From assembly GCA_003116995.1 (NCBI GenBank), contig BDSL01000151.1, positions 62,001 to 126,000 of the forward strand: DNA of 64,000 nucleotides, written 5' to 3'. The notes below the pieces were generated by a model. It was not told where the DNA came from and searched no databases. It worked only from the letters and a program-made list of their open reading frames with translations. The stretch comes from Yamagishiella unicocca. Taxonomy: Eukaryota > Chlorophyta > Chlorophyceae > Chlamydomonadales > Volvocaceae. Each line of letters begins with the position of its first letter. The first letter of the stretch is position 1. Position numbers and translations under genes: made by a program. Shown here one piece after another: positions 57,071-64,000 of the stretch.

Positions 57071-59989
57071 ATGGCTGGATCAGCACCAGGATTCAGGGTC
57101 CTGGACGCTACAGCCTTCCATCGGTCTTTGCGCTACCGACGCGTTTTGAGTCCCGCCACGTGCTCTAGGCGCAGCGCCGCCCTAGCTGCAGCCGCACCAC
57201 AGGACGGGCTACCTTCCCCACGAGCGCCTCGGAGAGCCCGGAGGCCACGCACGGTGGAAGCGGACGATGATGAGACGGCGCCACTCAGCCTTTCCGCCCT
57301 GTCCAGGGCGCAGCGACAACACGAGGCCGCCTCCCTGGAGCACTTGGCCGGCGGAGGGCGACAACTATCCGCCAGCGCAGAAATCACGCAACCACCTCAA
57401 TGGCTCACCGGCTCCGAGCAACCCGGATCGGCGTCTGGGTGTGAGGCGCAGGGCGTGCAGGACCACGTTAATGCATTCCCACAGGCCGCCGGGCCTTGGG
57501 AAGCTGACGGGCCATGTACGGCATCGGCCGCTGAAACGGCACCGAAGAGTGCCGCGCCGACGGCATTGCGAGAACCCAGGGGAGGGAGAGGATCCGCATC
57601 CACATGGTCTGCAGGGGAGGAGACTGCACCCGAGGCCTACGCAAGTTCCCCTGCTGCTTCCTCCAAACGCCTTGAGCCTGGCATAAGCACCGCCAGCAAC
57701 AGTGCCGCCAGCAGCACTACCGCCACCAGCACTACCGCCACCAGCACAACCGCCACCAGCACTACCACCACCAGCACAAGCAGTGCTGCCAGCGCTGGAG
57801 AAACGCCTTCTGGGGCAGGGAGGCCCAGCAGCCGCAGCACTGCTGCCGCTGTACCTGGGTCCGTGTCCGGGTTCGAGTCCGGGCCCCGGCACCCTCCTGT
57901 TGCCTTCCGCACCGCTGGGGAGCTGCGGCGGATGCTGCAGGTGGGTGGGGTGGGTGCATTCTCTGTGTCTTGCGGCGGTGAGGGTGGACGGTCGGCAGGG
58001 AGATGGACGCCCGGGGTATGGCGAGGGGGTAGTGCTGCTAGGCGGGCGTGGGCAGATGGTGCGTGGTGGAGATGCGGGGAGAAGGAGGAGGGGGGGATTA
58101 TGTGCGAGGCGCAGTAGGGGTCACGAGCGGTCCAACGACAGGGCCGTGCGCAGCGTCCCTAGCTAGGAATAGTTGCGGCAAGGGAAGATGATCAGGCTGC
58201 CTGGTTGCTATTGACTGCTGGCGATGCGAATGATCACTGACGGGTTCGACTGCGTGTGCTGCCGCGGCGATGAGTGCAGGAACGGCAATCGGCAGCGACT
58301 GGTCAGCAAGTCGGTGTACGGAATGTTGATTCAAGCAGCGACCCTGGTGGTGGCGGCGGCGGTGATGGCGGTCGTGGCAGCGGCTCTGCGAGGCCGCCGG
58401 CGTTGCCGCCTCGCCGCTTCTTCACTCCTCCGAGCGCACTCAGCACCCCTGACGGCGGGGAGCTGCCGGCTGAGAGCAGCGGCGCCCCGCAGCGGGAATC
58501 CAGCTCTCTGCCCCTGGCGAGGCAGACACCGCGGCAGTTTTTACAGCGGCTGCCCCTGCGGCAGCCGCAAGAGCAGCAAGCACCAGGCGGCCGCGTGACC
58601 CACCTGCCCTGGCGCAGCGCCGCGGCAGGGGCGGCGGAGGCGGAGGCGGAGACAGACTCTGAAAACCAGCTTGAGCTGGACAAGGACTACCAGAAGGTAC
58701 ATAACGCCGACTGAGTAGCGAAATACGCCGGCGTTGAGCTGCTGATCGAGCTCGCACGAGCGGTGTGCGTCTCCTTGGTCCTTGCAGACTGGTCCTGGTC
58801 TGCTCCGGTGTGCGGCGCCAGTTTGGTCCTGAAACTGCGCAAATGAGGAGGAGCGTTTACGGATACGATCCGACCGTCTGTCGGCAGCTACCGCCATACT
58901 GTCGACACAACCGTTGTGCTGCCCACCGCCCTCAGGCCAAGAGGTACGCGCTGACGATGCTGCAGCGCAACCCCCTGGCGTCCGAGGACCTGTTCCGCCG
59001 GCTTCTGGAGCGGGGCCACGAGCGGCATAAGGTGGCGGCGCTGGTGCGCTGGCTGCGGGCTAATGGCGCGCTGGACGACGCGCTGTTCGCCCGGCTGTAC
59101 GTGCGGTCCAAGTGGAACAACAACTTGTCGGCGCCCGCCAAGATCCAAAGGGTGCGTGCTTGCCGTACCTTCTTGCAGCGTGGATTGCTTCCATCCTACT
59201 CACGCTCTGGGTGGCGGTGGCGCGCTTTGCTCTGCTGCTCGCAGGAGCTGGTGGCGCAGGGCGTGGCGGCGGCTGACGTGGCGGCGGCGCTGGCGCACGT
59301 GTTTGGGCCGTCACGCCGCATCCAGCTGACGGGGTCGGCGACGGCGGATGAGAAGGGTGCGGGAGAGGGCCCATCTGCGGGCTGGTCGTGTGTCGTTGCG
59401 CGTTCCTCTCCCGTTGTGGGACCCGGCTTCGCAGTAGTATACGATCCCGCGGCTCACGTGCCGATCCCCAGTCGCTGCCCTTGCCCCTGTCCCCGTCCCC
59501 GGGCTTCTTCCAGAGGTACGCGAGACGCTGCTGGAGGCGGCGCGGCGGCAAGCGGCGCAGCGGCCGGGATCCCACCCTGGAGCTGCAGATGGCGGCGATA
59601 AGGCCAGGGGCTGCGGTAAAGACGGGGCCGACGCGGCCACGGAGCAGTTCAAGGAGCGGGACGCCAAGCGGTGAGGCTCGCAGTGTGTCCGCGCGATGGG
59701 TTCGGGGTCGCTGATTGGGAGTACCACCGGTATTATTGACATACGGGGCCGGCGTGCGCTCGGAAGTCCAAACGACACGGCGGTCGGAGCCTTCTTGCCA
59801 TTTGTCTAACGCTCGATGCTGTCCGAGGAAGCCACTCGCCAACCCTAGATGACGTCACGCACTGCACTGCGTGTGCTGCCTGCCTGCCGACGTGGCGCCT
59901 CCCTCAGGCGGAGGTTGGGCATGTGGCTGCAGTACCGGGGTCACGACATGGACGTCGTCAAAAAGGTCTTCGGCCTGCTGAAGATGTAA
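57071..59989 (+). CDS. RECX: RecX-family protein with long N-terminal extension
   Basis: Bacterial RecX binds and restrains RecA; algal and plant members are expected in organelles. Six exons close in frame to 608 residues: 57071-57940, 58307-58696, 58936-59151, 59245-59356, 59514-59670 and 59908-59989. The RecX domain occupies about 421-608 and keeps its three-helix repeats: AKRYALTMLQRNPLASEDLF; RHKVAALVRWLRANGALDDA with LFARLYV; ELVAQGVAAADVAAALAHVF; and a last repeat RRRLGMWLQYRGHDMDVVKK. A charged insert lies in the third repeat. The first about 420 residues are low complexity with a basic start like a targeting peptide and a STTAT repeat encoded by 15-bp units near 57716-57780. Bacterial RecX is usually 150-270 residues. 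The ATG at 57071 is the first of the long open exon. Confidence 0.9.
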
Positions 59990-61208
59990 TGAGCGCTGAG
60001 CGCTGGAAGGCCATCCAGGGGTTGGCTGATTCGGGTGCCCGGTGGCGTTGGCTGGGTCGGGAGGGCGCCAGCGCACTGGGATGGACGGTTGCGGCTGCGA
60101 TTTCGGGCTTCTTACGCGGTCCTCGTCGTCTGGGCTGTCTCTACCCCAGTCGCAGAACCCCAGTCGCAGAATACACGCAGCAACAGGGTTGTGGCGGAGG
60201 TTCAGGTTCCTGCTTGTCTTCGGCACTGCGCAGAGTTTCGCGAGCGTGTGTCCCCAGCGGCTCCGAAATCAGGGGGGTTCCCATAACCGCAACTACAGTT
60301 GCGGCTCAGAGGTGGAGGCCCGGGCATGCAAGCGAACGTACCGGTGCCTGCCATTCAATTGATTCGGCGTTACATGGATGGCAACGGGGCTGTACGGCGA
60401 TCGCCTTGGGCCTTTTTTACGGCCACGGACTAGGCCGGGAGGGCGCCTGCCCGCACCCGGTGCAAGGCATTCGCCACTCCCGAGCGCACAACAGGAGCGA
60501 GTCCTGGCCAATCACCCAACGGCGTGGCCCAATGGATCCCGAGTGGATCCCCAATGGATCAAGGTGTACCGCATCGCACGAAAGAGCATCCCCCTGTCCG
60601 CAATCCGACATCGCCACCACGCTCAACGCTCAACTGAAGGAAAGAGCAGTCGGGCGGGTTCCCACCCCACGCCCCTTGCTATCGGAGCAGCATCGGCAAC
60701 AACTCGCCACATCAGCACTTCGGGGTGCAGCAGCCCGTGGTGGTGTCAAATACGCTGCACTCGTCTGCGCAGATCCACAGCGTCCGTCCGCCGGGTTTCA
60801 GCGCCCACGGGACGCTGCTGCCGCGACCCCCCTCCCCGAAACAAGCCGCGCAACTTCGACTTTGCCTGTCTGCCCGCTCGCCTGCCTGCAGCGCGTGGGG
60901 AGGTGCGGGCCCGCTGCAGGTCGAGCAGCCGCTCACCTGCAGACGGGGCGCAGCGCGGCGGCCCTGGCCTGGCCATTGGCCTGGGCTTGGACTGAAGGGG
61001 CTAGTAACAGGCACTCCGACCCACATAGCACACACGCTGCTCGAACCCGCACCCGACGACTCCCGACCCTGCCACAAGCCCTTCGCTCGAAGCAAGGCCG
61101 GACACCGCCGCCCTCGACCCTCTTCGCTGCTACCCGCCCCTTCCCGGCCCCGCATGCCGCCCGCCGCCTCCCCAAACGCGCCCACCTCGCTCCAAAACTG
61201 CACGCCCT
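59990..61208. other. tail-to-tail intergenic between RECX and Acinus
   Basis: No gene supported. It should contain both 3'UTRs. A plus-strand frame is open across all of it and into the Acinus C-terminal exons, but it lacks a motif or splice logic and its reading style is that of shadow sequence. A short direct repeat, ccccagtcgcagaa, occurs at about 60145-60175. Confidence 0.6.
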
Positions 61209-63995
61209 TCACTGGCCCCTGAGGTCCCTGCATGCTGAGCCCAACCCAGCCCCTATCGCACGCAGATTATCCCCTTTGCCCCATCCCAGCCCCTCCCCGC
61301 ATGCCGAACCCTTCCACTCGTCCCACTTCCTACCACCGAGCCGCCACTCCCCAGACCCCGACGCCCGTTACCTGCGGTCCCTACCGAAGCCCCGCCGGTC
61401 CCTGCCGTAACCCCCGCGATCTCCCCTCGCCTGCGGTGGCCCCGGCAGCGGCGGCGGCGGCGGCAGGGCCCCCGCCCCGCCTCCGCGTTCCCGGACCCTG
61501 TCCCGCTCACGCTCATGCCTCCGCTCCCGTTCCGCCTCCTCCTCCTTCTCAGCGGCCGCTTCCTCCTCCTTGCGCTTCTTGCGCCCCTCCGCCGCTGCTT
61601 CGTCCGTGAGCGGAAGCCAGTACAGCACCGGCTTCGTCTTAGTCTTTTTGAACAGGTCGTCCAGCGACAGCGCCGGCAGCTCCGCCGGCTGCGGGTCAGC
61701 GGCGGCAGGCGCCGCCGCGGGCGGGCTGGCGTCGTCCGCAGCACCACCCGCCGCGACTGTATCCGCCTCCGGCTCGGACCGCTTGCGGCTTACCGCCGCC
61801 GCGGCAGCGGCAGCCGCAGCGGCGGAGCCGGGATTCTTCTGCTTTGCGGCCGCAGCGTCAGCGGCCGCGGCCGCCACAGCGGCTGACAAGGTGTCGCGCC
61901 GCGGACCGGCCCCAGAGCCCCCCGCCGCCGCCCCCTTCGGCGACGCCAGCTGTCCCGGCGCACCCAAGGCAGCGGCGGCCAGTGCCCCGCTGGGGGACTT
62001 CAGCAGGGCGCCTCCGGCGCCGCCCTTCCCCGTATCGGCGATGCCGGCGCGGCCGTTTGTGATGGCCACCGCCGCGTCCTCGGGGTCCAGGTAGGTGGGC
62101 TTCAGGACGCTGGTTGCGTTGGTGGGCGGCCACACCACCCCGTTGATGGCCCTCGCCGCCTCCTCCCCGTGCGCCTCCTCCTCGTACACCACGTAGCAGT
62201 ACTTTTTTATGGTGGGCATCCACATGTTCTCCAGTGCGCCGTACTGTGACAGCATCTGCCGCACCTGCGCGAACGTGGGGAGAGCAAGCCCAGCAGGAAA
62301 GGCGTTGAGAAGGGGCTGGTGGTGGTAAAGGCGGCGTGTGTCCACCAGACTGGGGAGAGTGCAGTGGGTGTAGCGGCAGGATGCTTCGACACTTCTCACG
62401 GTCAGGTAACTTGTCGAACCACGCGAGGGTCGAGAGGCACATACCCGCCAGTGTGCCGGGGCTGGTCCCGATACAGAAACTGGGGTCGCTCGCACCCTCT
62501 CGGCCCCAGTTCTCTCCAGCCAGGCCCAGGACACAGGCCCTATTGGCCCCCGGCTCCGCCTGCCCGCCCTGACTCCACGGCGCACATATTGTGCCTCCAA
62601 TGTGGGCCAGCCCCATTGTGCGGTCGCCCACCACCACCAACACACACCTGGTTCTCCGTGAAGGGTCGCACAAAGCCATCGATACGAAGGGCCCGGGTGG
62701 CGGGGCCTTCCAGCGGCACAGCCGCCTTCCTCGGCCCCGCTGCCGCCACCGCCGCCGCCGGCCCTTTGGCACCCGCAACAGCGCTCGCCGGCCCCAGCCT
62801 CGCGGCCAGGGCCTCATTCGCCGCCGCAATGCCCGTCTTGCGCCCGCTGGAGTCCAGCTTCTGCAGTTTCGCCGCCCGCCCTGTCGCCGCCGCAGCACCG
62901 CTAGCGCCCGCCGCCTCTGGAGCAGCCGCGGCAGCCCCTTCCGCCGCCTCCGCCAATGGCGCGGCAGCATCAGGGGCACCACCGTCGTCCTCTGCCGCTG
63001 CACTGCCGTTGGCCGCCGCGGGCTCGTCCTCTGCTGCCGCCGCCTTCTTGGGTCCCGACTTGGCTGCCGCGGTCGGCGTTGCCGCTTTCTCCTGTGACCC
63101 GTCCGCTACCGACTCCCGCGCCGCCCGCTTCGCCGCCACACGCTGCTCAACCTCATCCGCCTTGAACTGGATCGGCTGCCGCTTCCGTCCGCTACCGGAC
63201 GCAGGTGCCGCTGCAGGCTCCGCCGCCGCCGCTGCTGCCGCCCCCGCACCAACGCTCGCGCCAGCGGCGGCATCGAAATCGGCTGGCTCCGATCGCTCAT
63301 TAGCTGCTGCCGGGGCTGCGGCTGCTGCGTCAGCATCCTGCTCGGATGGCGCATCGGCAGTGGCAGCGGGTGCCTCTGCGTTCGCGCCGCGCTTGCCCTT
63401 CCTGGACGGCTCCTCCACCGCCTCAGCTTGCGCCTGACCCTCAGCCGGCTTGTGTTCAGCGGCCGGCGGAGGGTCGGTGGTCTCCTCGGCCGGCTCCTCC
63501 GCCACCATGATCTCGTCTGTTCCGTAGTCCACCTAATAGCAAGTCCCGGTGGAGAGCGGGAAGGGTGTCGAACGCCAACGAAACTTCAGGAATGGGAGCT
63601 GGGCATCTTTATGAGTCATGTGTCCGGGGATTGATAACCCAGCAAGACAGAGTACTTCAGATGTTCGTACATATCCGACACTTGAGGTCACGCGCACACA
63701 AGTCCAGGGGCTGCACACATTAGTAACACCAGCGCAGTCACATGCCTATTGCTAGTGCCGAACCAATTGACGCGAACTGTGTCCCTGGCGCGGACCCAAA
63801 CGATGCTGTCCCAACCAGATAGAAGCCGTAGAACCCTCATGGCAGCCACCCTGGACGAATCGCCATGCACGTCAATGTCCCTCTCCTCCTCTCCCCTCCC
63901 CAGCACGGATCCCGCCCCGTGGTGCCCATCCCCCCCACCTGTTCTTCGTGCTCAGGCTCTACAGCCTGGCCCTCCTGGAGCTTAGACTCGGTCAT
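61209..63995 (-). CDS. ACIN1: Acinus homologue (ASAP complex RNA-processing factor)
   Basis: Acinus scaffolds the ASAP/PSAP complexes (with SAP18 and RNPS1) that attach to spliced mRNPs in the nucleus. Exons 63995-63939, 63532-62648 and 62264-61372 join in phase; a final 10-base coding piece at 61218-61209 (ending GQ, TGA) is tentative. Total 614 residues. The RRM-like fold spans about 300-385: [15 protein letters not shown], then [20 protein letters not shown] with [10 protein letters not shown] and [10 protein letters not shown]. The RNPS1/SAP18-binding RSB motif is intact: [20 protein letters not shown] (515-534). An E/R-rich helix and a GYGRDRR tail follow. The first about 300 residues are acidic and Ala-rich, and I see no SAP domain. 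The ATG at 63995 is only 6 bases from the window edge, so further upstream exons cannot be excluded. Confidence 0.9.
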
Positions 63996-64000
63996 TACTG

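Noticed and set aside
59923..61410. A 495-codon plus-strand open frame running from RECX exon 6 to the Acinus end
   Set aside because: It starts out of frame inside the RECX last exon, shows no domain or codon logic, and overlaps the antisense of the Acinus 3' exon. Long chance frames are common in GC-rich DNA.

Overview
The window is a nuclear segment of a green alga, most likely of the volvocine (Chlamydomonas/Volvox/Gonium) lineage. Genes are GC-rich and cut into many short exons with GT-AG introns, and the proteins carry long Ala/Gly/Ser/Gln-rich stretches. One gene is a receptor-type nucleotide cyclase with a bacterial solute-binding-like ectodomain, an architecture familiar from Chlamydomonas. 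The species cannot be fixed from the sequence. I placed exons by hand from splice sites, reading phase and family similarity. Most models close in frame from ATG to stop, but none has transcript support.

Left part (1-16.8 kb). A complete mitochondrial adenine-nucleotide-type carrier (minus, 5853-2874) is followed downstream by two unassigned coding-looking patches. An uncharacterised Ala-rich protein of more than 1000 residues lies on the minus strand (about 11680-6433, 5' end not found). A small helical protein lies on the plus strand (about 12130-14388, N-terminus not found). 14.4-16.8 kb is non-coding with simple repeats and an inverted repeat.

Centre (16.8-46.4 kb). The largest gene (16777-29671, 19 exons, 2660 residues) is the receptor cyclase. 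It has a signal peptide, a solute-binding-like ectodomain, one membrane helix and two class III cyclase domains, then a long disordered tail. Its catalytic residues appear divided between the two domains. Next come POLD3, a DNA polymerase delta subunit (30629-34166), and a small unidentified gene ending at 34879. A repeat-rich, gene-poor tract (35.1-38.5 kb) contains minisatellites, expanded five-base arrays and duplicated blocks. A TKL-type protein kinase (40370-46421) has an activation segment interrupted by about 690 residues.

Right part (46.4-64 kb). 46.4-50.1 kb has no gene I can support. Then come an organellar Iojap/RsfS ribosome-silencing factor (minus), a NUB1-like UBL/UBA protein (minus), a RecX-family protein with a very long N-terminal extension (plus), and an Acinus homologue (minus) that starts 6 bases from the right edge. 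NUB1 and RECX are head to head and share a 534-bp promoter region. RECX and Acinus are tail to tail.

The genes do not form a pathway. POLD3 and RecX concern DNA replication and recombination, Iojap translation, Acinus RNA processing, NUB1 protein turnover, and the cyclase and kinase signalling.
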